Under the pieces are notes generated by a model that saw only the letters and a list, made by a program, of their open reading frames with translations, did no database searches and had not been told where the DNA came from. Made by a program: the position numbers and the translations under genes. This document shows positions 26,473-37,100 of a DNA stretch of 64,000 bases, piece after piece. Source of the stretch: Candidatus Methanorudis spinitermitis (GTDB lineage Archaea > Methanobacteriota > Methanobacteria > Methanobacteriales > Methanobacteriaceae); the NCBI GenBank assembly GCA_031286225.1, contig JAITUQ010000028.1:1-64000 (forward strand), given 5' to 3'. Numbering within the stretch: position 1 is the stretch's first letter; the number at the start of each line of letters is the position of its first letter.

Positions 26473-27723
26473 ATGAGTAAAGTTAAAGACATGAAATTAG
26501 CAGATGAAGGTATTAGAAAGATAAAATGGGTTCAAAAACACATGCCTGTTCTTGAACACATTAAAAAAGAATTTGAAAAAACAAAACCTTTTGAAGGAAT
26601 AACAATTGGATCTTGTCTTCATCTTGAACCTAAAACAATTAATTTAGGCCTCACATTACAAGCTGGTGGGGCAGAAGTAGCTATGACTGGTTGCAATCCT
26701 CTTTCAACTCATGATGATGCAACAGCTGGTGGTGCGGCTCTTGGATTAAATATGTATGGTTGGAGAGAAGAAAATGAAAAAGAATACTATGAAACTATAA
26801 GTGATGTTCTTGATTATAAACCAGATATCATAATAGATGATGGGGCGGACATGATACTTGTTCTTCATCAAGAAAGAAAAGAGCTGCTTAAGAATGTTCA
26901 AGGAGCATGTGAAGAGACCACAACTGGAGTTCATAGATTAGAAGCTATGCATAGAGATGGAGCTTTAAAGATCCCACTTGTAGCTGTAAATGATGCATAT
27001 ACAAAGTATTTATTTGATAATAGATATGGAACAGGGCAATCTACAATGGATGCTATTATGGGAACAACCAATATGCTAATAGCTGGAAAAACTGTAGTTG
27101 TATGTGGCTATGGTTGGTGTGGTCGAGGAGTAGCTACTCGAGCAAATGGTTTAGGTGCAAATGTTATTGTAACTGAAGTTGATCCAATTAGAGCACTTGA
27201 AGCAAGGATGGATGGCTATAGGGTGATGAAAGTAGAAGAAGCTGTAAAATATGCAGATTTACTTATTACAGTAACTGGAAATATTGATGTTGTAAGTGGA
27301 GATGACTTTAAAAACATGAAAGATGGATGTATGTTAGCTAATTCTGGCCACTTTAACGTGGAAATTAATCGTGAGGATTTAGAAAATCAATCAAAAGCTA
27401 TTGAAGAAGTAAGGGATAGTATTGAGGAGTTCACCATGAAAGATGGGAAAAGAATTTATCTTTTAGCTGATGGTCGTTTAGTTAACTTAGCTGCTCGTCG
27501 TGCCCAAGGACATCCTGCAGAAATTATGGATTTAAGTTTTGCTGCTCAAGCTTTATCTGCTAAATATATTCTTGAAAATGATTTAGAAGTTGGAGTTATG
27601 AAAGCTCCTGATGAACTTGATTATGAAATAGCTAGAATGAAACTTAAAGCAATGGATATAGAAATTGATAATTTAAGTAATAGACAAAATGATTATTTAA
27701 GTGACTGGCAAGAAGGAACATAA
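26473..27723 (+). CDS. ahcY: Adenosylhomocysteinase (S-inosylhomocysteine hydrolase type)
   Basis: The 416-aa protein has the NAD-binding motif GYGWCGRGVATRANGLGA (about residues 215-232) and the conserved MTGCNPLSTHDD and 'HFNVEI' segments. It removes the by-product of SAM-dependent methylation; in methanogens the preferred substrate is reported to be S-inosylhomocysteine. I choose ATG 26473 because a weak site, AAAGTGA, precedes it; the GTG at 26464 is an alternative. It is a single gene with about 575 bp of leader region. Confidence 0.95.
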   Translation: MSKVKDMKLADEGIRKIKWVQKHMPVLEHIKKEFEKTKPFEGITIGSCLHLEPKTINLGLTLQAGGAEVAMTGCNPLSTHDDATAGGAALGLNMYGWREENEKEYYETISDVLDYKPDIIIDDGADMILVLHQERKELLKNVQGACEETTTGVHRLEAMHRDGALKIPLVAVNDAYTKYLFDNRYGTGQSTMDAIMGTTNMLIAGKTVVVCGYGWCGRGVATRANGLGANVIVTEVDPIRALEARMDGYRVMKVEEAVKYADLLITVTGNIDVVSGDDFKNMKDGCMLANSGHFNVEINREDLENQSKAIEEVRDSIEEFTMKDGKRIYLLADGRLVNLAARRAQGHPAEIMDLSFAAQALSAKYILENDLEVGVMKAPDELDYEIARMKLKAMDIEIDNLSNRQNDYLSDWQEGT

Positions 27724-28083
27724 TTATTGGCATTTTAAAATATGAATACATCTAGAATATATTTCCATACAATTTACATTTATTAGTTAAATGATTGTAT
27801 ATTTCTAGACAATGTTTTTGTACAAAATTTTCATGTATTTATACAATTTGTATAATTTTTATCAATTTTTTCACCTTTATTTTAAATATTTAATATTTCA
27901 TCATAATGAATTATCTTTTCTAAATCAACTATTAACTTTGAAATTTTTAATTTTTTTAAGTAAAACCCTTTAGCTAAAGTAAACTCTTTAGCTAATTTTA
28001 AATTTGTCATAGGTAAATATGATTTATTATTGTTGTTTTATTATTTTTTTTAAATAGAAAATTTGTTTTTATTTGGTGCAATT
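27724..28083. other. Non-coding gap
   Basis: There is no ORF in about 360 bp between ahcY and the next gene. An imperfect short repeat, AAACCCTTTAGCTAAAGTAA followed by ACTCTTTAGCTAA, lies near 27963-27995. Nothing else stands out. Confidence 0.4.
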
Positions 28084-28740
28084 ATGTCTTTTTTTAAATG
28101 TATAAATAAAGGAAAGGGTCCAACAAAATTATTTCTCGGTGGAGTTCATGGAAATGAGGGAAAAACAACCATCAATATATTTAGATCTTTAATAGCTAAT
28201 GACTTTTCCAATGGAAAAAATATAATCTATAGTTTTGATGAAACACCTTATATTTCTACATTAAAAGAGGAATACTATTTTTCAGATATTGGAAAAGAAA
28301 TAATAGCTATTATAAAAAAGTATAAACCTGATTTTTACATGGAACTTCATTGTTACAATATCAAAAATTACAACAAATTGATTTCTCCAAAAAGACAAGA
28401 AATTCAGGGTGTTCCTCCATTGATTGAACTAAAAAATCATGTTTTAATAAGTTCTGTATCTCCATTAATTAGAAAAAAATATTTTAAAAAAGAAACTGTT
28501 TGTAAAACTTTGGAAATACCTTGCTTAAATGAAAATCAATCAAATAGCTATTTTGATAACATTCATGATTATAATAGAAGATTAGCTACTAAAACTTATT
28601 TGAATATTGTTAAATTAATTGCTAAATCAAAGAGTAGAGAAGAATTTGAAAAGGAAATGATAGCTTTTTATCCAAAACAAGTGGAACTAGCAAAAAAATA
28701 TGCAAAAGAAATTTTTGGAGAGAATTATCCTCCTTTTTAG
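28084..28740 (+). CDS. Succinylglutamate desuccinylase/aspartoacylase-like metal hydrolase (possibly DUF2119)
   Basis: The 218-aa protein has LGGVHGNEGKTT near residue 20, which matches the H-x-x-E zinc motif of the M14/AstE-AspA fold, and FYMELHCYN near 88 supplying the second histidine. A methanogen family called DUF2119 fits from memory. It probably hydrolyses an amide bond of a small acylated metabolite; substrate unknown. ATG 28084 is chosen because TTTGGTG lies just before it. A 1.6-kb non-coding stretch follows. Confidence 0.7.
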   Translation: MSFFKCINKGKGPTKLFLGGVHGNEGKTTINIFRSLIANDFSNGKNIIYSFDETPYISTLKEEYYFSDIGKEIIAIIKKYKPDFYMELHCYNIKNYNKLISPKRQEIQGVPPLIELKNHVLISSVSPLIRKKYFKKETVCKTLEIPCLNENQSNSYFDNIHDYNRRLATKTYLNIVKLIAKSKSREEFEKEMIAFYPKQVELAKKYAKEIFGENYPPF

Positions 28741-30329
28741 TTAGATTGTGATAACTGTGAAAAAATCCTTGGGAAAAGTTAGATTTAGAAATTTATGAAA
28801 ATCACATGAAACTAGCTACTATATCTTAGCTACACTTTTTAAATAAAATTATGAAATCTTAAGTTTATACTCATTGAAAAGTGTATCTGAGTTAGTATTA
28901 ACTGTTAGTGATAGTGAATTAATATTTAAATGGATAGACTTGGATTTAAAATAATTTTTAGAGAAAAATTAGCTTATTTAATGAAAAAACCCTTCTTCGA
29001 TTAGATTTAAAAAATAATGTTTAATAATTTTACATATGTTAATCAAAATTTATTAAATGAAATATCTTATATATTATAACATTTTTTAATCATTAATAAA
29101 TTATATTTGATAAAAAATTGTCAAGTAGAATTTTTCACAGAAGGTAATGGCTTATATTTTTAAAATAGCTAATAAAATTTTAATTATTTTTAATCAACAC
29201 AATATCAATCTTTTTCCAGAAATTTTATCAAAAATTATATCTTAAATTTTTAATTTCGCTATTTTAGTTCCAGTTTTTTCTAATTTTTTTTTTGAAAAAA
29301 AATTTAACAAGTTTTAGTCAACTTCTATGTTTTTTCTAAAAACTTATATACATGTTATAACAAATCGTCTAATTGGTGAATTAGATAGTTATATATGAAT
29401 TGTTTTATAGAATTTTAAAGAATAATACACAATTGATATTTAAGAAAAGCTAACTTACCACCGCAAATAGCTTTTCAGCTGATATTTCACTAATTTTTAC
29501 TAGATTTGGATTTTAAAAAATAGATGAAAATTTTTATTTAGAGAGAAAGAAAGGAAAAATATCTGATAACTTTAATTGATAGTTCATGATTTGTTTAAAG
29601 CATCGATTTTGATTACTTATTTCAATAAGGACAAATTAATCAAAATTTATAATCATTAAGATAATTGTGGATACCACAAATAAAAATTCCTGGAAATTTT
29701 ATCTTTTTCGTTTGCTATAAACAAATTTTTAAAAATTCATAAAAAATTACTGTGGATAATAAGCTTAATAAAAATGTTTCATTTAAGAAGTTTTACCATT
29801 TCAATTTGAGATTTAATAAAGATTGATTTTCAGATGGTAAAAATGAAAATCTGAATGTTTAAGTAGTTATTTATTATAATAATTCTTAAAACATTGAATC
29901 AAAAATAATAATTGGAGTTAATTATTTATCTTAATTTCCTCATTTATTCACCAAAATGTTATGGGAATCTAAAGATTTTATAAAAGATCAGTACTGTTAT
30001 CTATGATTGATTCCATTTGTTCATACATTGGGATTTCTTAGAAATAAAGTGATCTTTATTTTGTGAGAGATGAGAATCCTTTACTTTTTTATACTAATTA
30101 ATTCATAAAAGGTTGAATTTTTAACTAGCTACTATTTTTATATCTTAATAGGTCAATTTTATAAAAAAATAAAAAATTAAGCTGGGTTTTATATAAAAAT
30201 ATTGCAGAAATTAGTATGTATTGTAATATATTTGTTGATTTTAAATCAAATTCTACTAATAAAAACTTATATTAATAAATTTTTATAAGATTTTTAATAA
30301 ATATTTTAAAAATAATTTATTTATATCAT
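28741..30329. other. 1.6-kb non-coding stretch
   Basis: No ORF or recognisable gene remnant is seen on either strand. There are small palindromes, for example TTGTGG-ATA-CCACAA at 29665-29679, TCTAATT-GGTG-AATTAGA near 29368-29385 and TTCAGAT/ATCTGAA near 29831-29857. Base composition is as A/T-rich as other gaps. It may be a decayed gene or contain unrecognised small RNAs. Confidence 0.45.
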
Positions 30330-31316
30330 TTAACTAAACCAGTCGGTTAGGCTTTTTTGGGTTGTATCTGTTTTTTCCATTTTTTTAACAGCAGCTAGTA
30401 CTCTTTCTTGTGAAAAATCGTGATTTATACACATGAAATCTATGATTTCCTCTTTATCAACAGATTTCCATTGAATATTATAGTCCTTGTTTATTTCAGG
30501 ATTTAAAAATATATTCCTAAGATCATCAGTAGCTAAACCTAAATCAGTATTCTTTTCTTTTAAATATTTATCTAAACTAGAGGTTTTAGCTATTTTCAAT
30601 CCAGTTTTTGCACCAACTCTTTTTATACCTGGATTGAAATCAGTACCAACCATTAATGCCACATCAATTAATTGATTTCTTGTAAGTTCAAGTTCATTTA
30701 AAACTTTTTTAAGTTCTAAATATTCCAAATCCGCTAAATTTCCACTAAAAGTTAAGTTCCTAATGATTTTTGGGGAACCAAATAACAAACAATCATAATC
30801 CTGAGAAGCTACTGCCCATGCATCTCCATTTGCTACCATGTATGATGCTTGAGCTTCACCTTCTCCAAAAGATTGAACATATGGAATTCCCATAATATCC
30901 AATAGCTTTTTTGAAGAGTCAATGATATATGGAGACATTCTTGAAGATCTTGTTGCATACTTTCGGGCTGTTTCTTCATCACCTTCTTCTAAGGCTTTTT
31001 TCCATCTTTTCTCTGCCTCTTCTCTAATGATTCTTCTTTCCTTAATTGTTCCATCTTTAAGCTTTGAAGGTTTCCCATCAAATACATAAATTGGTTTGAC
31101 TCCTTTTTCAACAATAAATGAAGTTCTGTATAGAATACCACTTAAATGAGAAGTTACATTCCCTTTACTGTCCATAAGTGGAGTCCCATCTTTTTGACGA
31201 ATACTTGATAAAAATTGATAAAGTGTATTAGCTGCGTCAATAGCTATTATTTTTCCATCTAAATCTTTTAAATTGATTTTTTCAGGAGATATAATGTCTT
31301 TAAATTTAACTCCCAT
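30330..31316 (-). CDS. fen: Flap endonuclease 1 (FEN-1)
   Basis: The 328-aa structure-specific nuclease processes Okazaki fragments and repair flaps. The N domain starts MGVKFKDIISP with IAIDAANTLYQF (catalytic Asp) and YVFDGKPS; the I domain has SFGEGEAQASYM and 'ASQDYDCLLFG'. The helix-hairpin-helix region contains VGTDFNPGIKRVGAKTGLK. It ends in a PCNA-interacting PIP box, QKSLTDWF. The start is certain because FEN-1 uses its N-terminus at the active site. It is isolated between two long non-coding stretches. Confidence 0.97.
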   Translation of the reverse strand: MGVKFKDIISPEKINLKDLDGKIIAIDAANTLYQFLSSIRQKDGTPLMDSKGNVTSHLSGILYRTSFIVEKGVKPIYVFDGKPSKLKDGTIKERRIIREEAEKRWKKALEEGDEETARKYATRSSRMSPYIIDSSKKLLDIMGIPYVQSFGEGEAQASYMVANGDAWAVASQDYDCLLFGSPKIIRNLTFSGNLADLEYLELKKVLNELELTRNQLIDVALMVGTDFNPGIKRVGAKTGLKIAKTSSLDKYLKEKNTDLGLATDDLRNIFLNPEINKDYNIQWKSVDKEEIIDFMCINHDFSQERVLAAVKKMEKTDTTQKSLTDWFS

Positions 31317-32118
31317 TGTTTCACCATAAAATTCGATTTTGTTTATTATAATTTTTAATTATTAGTATATTGATGTTTATAATTTATAATAATAATCTTT
31401 TTAAGATAGAAAAAGGAAGCTTTTCTTTATTTAAAACTAAATATTTATTAAGAAGATAAATATTTTTAAAAAAGTTTATTTTAAAAATTTTTATTTTTTC
31501 AAGTAGGAAATCTATGATTTTCTTTATTTAAATCTAAATTTTTATAAAAATAAACTTTAAATTCCCATTGTTTTTAATAATTTAAATATATTAATCATTC
31601 ATGTATAAATCTATTGGTACAAATTCAATAGAAAATATAAACGCTTAAATTTTATTAAAATATCGAAGGATTAAAATGTATATTGATTCGATTACTATAA
31701 TGATAATCATGTTCATCTCCAATATAGTAAGATGGAATTTAAAGAACCATCAATTATACAAGAGCGATATTATTTTTTTTTAAAATCAGATTTTTAACAT
31801 ATAATATCATGATTTTGTAAGGTTTAGAAAAACAGAGCTTTTCCAACATAGTAAAATCAAGATTTTACAAAGTTTAAAAATTGTATTATTAGAACTTTTA
31901 AAGCTATAGTCTATTAGCAAAGGTTTGCTACAGATGGTTTAATTTTGAAAATATTTAATATATAAATATTCTTTAAATTAAAGGATTTTTAGAAGTTTTT
32001 AAAAAATCATGGAAATTATCATTTGTTGCAATTTTTCAGTAAATATACTATACTAAAAAAAACTTTTTGTATTTGGATTTCTAGAGTAAAAATAGAAAAA
32101 AATGGTTGGAATTTTGTT
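31317..32118. other. Non-coding stretch between FEN-1 and a zinc-ribbon gene
   Basis: No ORF is supported in 802 bp. Two related strings, ATCATGATTTTGTAAGGTTT (about 31806-31825) and ATCAAGATTTTACAAAGTTT (about 31856-31875), are spaced 50 bp apart. The second includes a palindrome, GTAAAATC-AA-GATTTTAC at 31851-31868. Confidence 0.4.
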
Positions 32119-32256
32119 TTATCCAACCAAAAATTGTTGATTTCCACATTCAGGGCAAAGAGGCAATATATCGAAACTGTCTTCTAAATATAATGCTTTA
32201 CTACATTTTGTACATAAATACCTTCCTTTTCCTGAGTGGTCGCCTGAAATGTACAT
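32119..32256 (-). CDS. Zinc-ribbon small protein
   Basis: This 45-codon gene reads MYISGDHSGKGRYLCTKC...LCPECGNQQFLVG. The two CxxC/CxxCG pairs, separated by about 18 residues, form a rubredoxin-like zinc ribbon. The GKGRY(L)C lead followed by LCPECG is typical of small stand-alone zinc-ribbon proteins in methanogens and clostridia. A GGAGGT site lies upstream, 11 bases from the ATG, slightly far but the only one. Function is unknown; nucleic-acid or protein binding is usual for such folds. Confidence 0.7.
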   Translation of the reverse strand: MYISGDHSGKGRYLCTKCSKALYLEDSFDILPLCPECGNQQFLVG

Positions 32257-33194
32257 ATTATCTCTATACCTCCATATTTAAATAAGGTATTATATACATA
32301 TACTCATATTTATACTTTACTATAAATTTTAAATAGTAAAAATATATACATGTAAAGAATAAACACTGAAAAAAGAATTAATTGATTTTTAATATACAAA
32401 AAAGAAGTATTTCTTACTATCCTTTAGGCAGGCTTTAGAGATAATATAACACTGTTTTAAAAAAAATGCAAGTTTATCATAGTTTTTATTAAATCATGAT
32501 TGTTCAAAATAACCTTTCTTTTTTTAGTAAATGTTTAGAAATTATTGAGTTCATAACTCATTATTCTATGTTTTGGAGCAATTTTTAAAGTAACAATAGA
32601 AAACTTTAAATAGACAATCATAAACATTATAATATGTAAATATTAACATATCTGTTAATTGAACAATTAAATATATGTGAGTATTGTTGCTTTATTCATA
32701 ATAGATATATCCATTTGTATTAATCACGAATTTTTGTTTTTTTATCATTGATAAAAAAAGTAGGGTGACTATCTTTAAATTTATGGTCTAATATCCTACA
32801 CAAAAATTCTCCAAGAATTATGGATTTTTATTGTTCATTATTGATTAGGACAAAATGATGATTATCTTTAAATTTATGGGTAATGATTTTATATAAAAAT
32901 TCTCAAAACAGTACTCATTATCTAAAAAATATACAATATACAATTGCATAATTTTTTTATATCTCGTGATTATGAGTTTGTAGAATATCAATAACATTTA
33001 GAATTTATTTATAGAGATCAATCATATTTAATTTTTCAAAAATAACTATAAAATAATATTTATTTACAATTTTAAAACTATTTATTATTGAAATGAACAT
33101 TTATAAAAATTTGAATGAATCTTAATTTAAAATAGTTTTAAAAAACATTGAGAGAATGGGGAGAAAGTGATAAATGGATTAGGAATTATCAGTA
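32257..33194. other. Non-coding stretch with a degenerate direct repeat
   Basis: No supported ORF. A direct repeat centred on TATCTTTAAATTTATGG occurs at 32770-32786 and 32863-32879 (93 bp apart), with similarity continuing for about 50 bp in each copy, including CAAAAATTCTC/TAAAAATTCTC. Function unknown. Confidence 0.45.
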
Positions 33195-33791
33195 ATGGAT
33201 ATAAAACAAAATACTTTTAAAAAAATCACGACTCAAATAGCTACTAACATTTGTAAGAGAAGTAATTTAAGTGAAAATAGCTTCATAAATGTTATAATTA
33301 ATAATAATAACAATTTAAACTATGTTAGTAGAAACAGCCCAGAAGCTGATTATTCTTTTTATATAATAGCTATTGCTTTAGCTAAATTTAATAAAAATAA
33401 TTTTAATAATAACTACCTTAGTTTCAATACTTTAGCTAAATTTAATTTTAATACTTATTCTAAATATAATAATAACTATCATTATAATTTCTACAATTTT
33501 TCTATTGTAGAAAAAATTTCTAATTTTAATTATTTTATTTTTGAAAAAAATATTCATTTTAACAATTATCTTAATTATACTACTCTTTTTAATAGACTTT
33601 TGGTTAATGCTAATATAAGTTATAAAGGCATTAGCTATTGCTCATTTAATAAAAATACTTCTATCTATAGTAAGGATATTTTTACCTATTTTAATAACTA
33701 TTGGCTTTTGGAAGCCGATATTCATAGTTATCTATTCATTAATCAGGAATATTATAACCGGGGTTATCTTAAAAACTTTAAAAAGATCTAA
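33195..33791 (+). CDS. Asparagine/tyrosine/phenylalanine-rich ORF of uncertain status
   Basis: The frame is open for 198 codons and very rich in Asn, with runs such as NNNNN near residue 36 and many NYN/NNY strings. It has no domain, signal peptide or strong ribosome site. Low complexity like this can arise by chance in AT-rich DNA, but nearly 600 bp without a stop is unusual at this base composition. It lies in the same direction as and just upstream of the truncated adhesin copy. Treat as hypothetical. Confidence 0.35.
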   Translation: MDIKQNTFKKITTQIATNICKRSNLSENSFINVIINNNNNLNYVSRNSPEADYSFYIIAIALAKFNKNNFNNNYLSFNTLAKFNFNTYSKYNNNYHYNFYNFSIVEKISNFNYFIFEKNIHFNNYLNYTTLFNRLLVNANISYKGISYCSFNKNTSIYSKDIFTYFNNYWLLEADIHSYLFINQEYYNRGYLKNFKKI

Positions 33792-33827
33792 GAAACTGAT
33801 AAAATAAAAATATATGGAGGTGAAACT

Positions 33828-34022
33828 TTGAAAAAAGGGATTTTGCTAATATTAGCTATTTTGATATTGTTTATATCCATAAATATTGAGGAATTACTTG
33901 TTAATGCTGATACTATAGATTCAAAATTTAATGATTATTATATTAAAAGCATTTGTAATAACCCTTCAATTTTTCTAAAAGAAGGTGGCTGTCCTGCAAT
34001 TAATTTTGTAGGGCAGCCATAA
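33828..34022 (+). pseudogene. Truncated copy of the adhesin 5' end
   Basis: The TTG start, the GGAGGTGA ribosome site and the first 17 codons (MKKGILLILAILILFIS...) are almost identical to those of the large adhesin-like gene 307 bp downstream. After the signal peptide the frame diverges and stops after 64 codons, ending within a GC-rich hairpin. It looks like a partial duplication left by recombination between adhesin genes; it could still yield a short secreted peptide. Confidence 0.6.
33987..34018 (+). other. GC-rich 11-bp hairpin at the end of the truncated copy
   Basis: GGCTGTCCTGC (33987-33997) pairs with GTAGGGCAGCC (34008-34018) through nine Watson-Crick and two G-U pairs, loop 10 nt. 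It covers the last codons and touches the TAA at 34020-34022. G-U pairs in this orientation mean the plus-strand RNA is the better folder. A smaller CCTTC/GAAGG hairpin precedes it (33963-33985). It could be a terminator, an RNA-stability element, or the trace of a recombination site. Confidence 0.5.
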
Positions 34023-34134
34023 TAAAATTTTATATATTTAATCAAAAAATGCAAAAAGAATTGAAAATAATGAGAGAGAATTTTAATACTATTGGACTTT
34101 TCATGGTTCAAAATTTTATTTGGAGGTGAATATT

Positions 34135-37100
34135 TTGAAAAAAGGGATTTTGCTAATATTAGCTATTTTGATATTGTTTATATCAATATCAACTGCTAAT
34201 GCAGAACTTGTTACTAGTGTTGGAGACTCAAATTCCAATGCTTATTATTTAAAAAGTAATAATCCTTTATCTGATTCACACGAATTTAAAAATGATTTTG
34301 TGATTTCAAAATCTAAAAGTATTAATAAACATGAAGTAATCATATCAGGTAAAATAGTTAACTGTAATGATTCTGAACCTTTTGAAGGAGCAAAGATTTT
34401 TGTTAAATCTTTAAAAGGCAAGACACTTGCCACAACAATCTCCAATTCTAATGGTAAATATAAAGTAAGTTTTAAAAGTGATGATATTTCTTTCATAGTA
34501 CAAGCTACATATCCTGGTCATGTGAATCCAAGTAAAAAAATTACTGTATCTGGCTCTAAAAAGGTTAAATACGGAAGAGCTAATTTTGAACTTGGTGAAT
34601 TAGATGTAAGAATATGTTCTGGTGACATTGCTGTTTATGATAGTAAAATCACTGATAACTTTCCTGACACTCATTTAATTCACTTGAATATTACAAATAA
34701 TGGTTCTGAAACTGCTTACAATGTTTCAGTAAATTTCGCTGGTTTTTCTAATAATTATAGTGGTACTTATCATTTAGTTTCTGGTGAGAATTCATCCAAA
34801 TTCATTGGAAATATGTCTCCAGGGGAATCAATTTGTGTTTTTTTCCTAATAAATACTCCGCATCCTCCTAATAATGGGGAACATTTCCTTACAAATTATA
34901 ATATAACAGTCAATGGTTCAAATATAGCTCAAATAAATAAAACAGGGCCTATTGGAACATTTAGAACTCAAGGGCAAGATAATAGTGAAAAAATCATTAA
35001 TTTTTCTGCCAGTACCAAAGTTACTTTTGTTGGAGATATAATAACTTTTAATATAACAGATCATGGTCCACATGGTGAAGAATGGTTTACTCCATTTGTT
35101 TCATTTGATCCCACTGTTTTCAGATTAATTAGTGTTGTTACTACAAATGGAACTAACTATACTACTGATTCAGTAATATATACAGGGATGTTAACTGAGG
35201 GTCATAATACTAATTATACTACTACTTGGACTTTTGAAGTAATTGGTTTAAGTAGTGATAGTGAGGTTTTTGCTGCAGTTGATGGTGGTAATTCTCATGG
35301 TGTTCAACATTTTAAGATTGGTGTTGGTAGCCCAATTCATATGCAAGTTTTACCAAAAGTTAACTTGACTATTAATAAAACAGTTAGTGACCCATACCCT
35401 AATTTTGGAGATACAATTACATACACTATTAATGTAACCAATAATGCTCAAGATGATGCTACTGGAATATCTGTGATAGATCCTCTCCCAGATGGATTAA
35501 TATTTGTAAGTGCGCCATATGCTTCATATAATTCCACAACTAGGATGATAACTTGGACAATAGGAAATTTACCAGCTGGTCAAACAGTTTCATTAAATAT
35601 AACAGTTATTGTAAATATAGCAGGTTTCATTAATAATACTGCTAATGTAACAGGAGGGTACAATGAAAATAATAACAGTTCAACTGTGACAATATATGTT
35701 CCTTCTGTAGATTTAGCTATTACAAAAACTGTTGATAATCCATACCCTGATTTTGGAGACAATGTTATATTCAATATTACTGTAACCAATAGGGGTCCAG
35801 ATAATGCGAATGGAGTATTTGTTGTAGATAAGCTCCCTGATGGATTAGTTTTTGTAAGTTCAAGTGACCTTCCTTCATACAATCCAGGCACTGGAAACTG
35901 GTATATTGGAAACCTCAATGCTGGTGATACAATAACGTTGACTATATTGGCTACTGTGAATAGAACAGGTACCATTACAAACTTTGCTAATGTAACAGGA
36001 GAGATATATGATACAAATCTTACTAATAACTATGCAAATGCAACTATATCTACTCTCACAGCAGATTTAGCTATTAATAAGACAGTTAGTAATTCAACTC
36101 CTAACTTTAGAGATAATATCAATTATACTATTATTGTAACCAATAAAGGTCCAAATGATGCTTCAGGAGTATTTGTAGTGGATATTCTCCCTGATGGATT
36201 AATATTTGTAAGTGCAAGCCCAAATATAGGGTCATACAATCATACTACTGGAATCTGGAATATTGGAAACCTCATGGTTAATCAAGAAGTTACATTAACC
36301 ATAACAGTTACTGTAAATAAAACAGGTACCATTACAAACTTTGCTAATGTTACAGGAAATGAAAAGGATGAAAACCTTACTAATAACGAAGCAAACATGC
36401 CAATTAATGTTCCATCTGCAACAGATTTAGCTATTAATAAGGTTGTTAGTAATTCAACTCCTACCTTAGGAGATAATATCACTTATACTCTAATTGTGAC
36501 TAATAATGGTCCAGATAATGCCACCAAAGTAAATGTAACAGATATTCTTCCTGATGGATTGTTATTTGTAAGTGCAAGCAGTGCTACATATGACCCTGTA
36601 ACTAGAGTGATAACCTGGAATATAGGAGACCTTGATGCTGGTGAATCAGTAACATTAACCATAGTAGTTACAGTAACTAAAACAGGTAATATTACAAACT
36701 TTGTTAATGTAATTGGAGCTGAATATGACATAGATCTTTCTAATAACGATGCAAATGTAACTATAAGGGCTGTTGAACCACGAATAGTTGGTGTTACAGA
36801 TGCAGACTTAGCTATTACAAAAACTGTTAACAATTCAAGTCCTTACTTAGGAGATACTATTACTTACACTATTACTGTAACCAATAATGGTCCAGATAAT
36901 GCTACTGGAGTAAAAGTAGTAGATATTCTACCAGATGGATTATTATTTGTAAGTGCAAGCCAAGGCACATATGACCCTACTACTGGAATCTGGAATATTG
37001 GAATCCTAAATAATGGTGCTTCCATAATACTAAACATAATAGTTATCGTAAACAAAATCGGAAAAATTACAAACAAAGCTACAGTAACAGGCAACGAAAA

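Noticed and set aside
28741-30329. Search for an rRNA or RNase P RNA in the long gap
   Set aside because: No G+C-rich block or conserved RNA core is present; composition is like other gaps.
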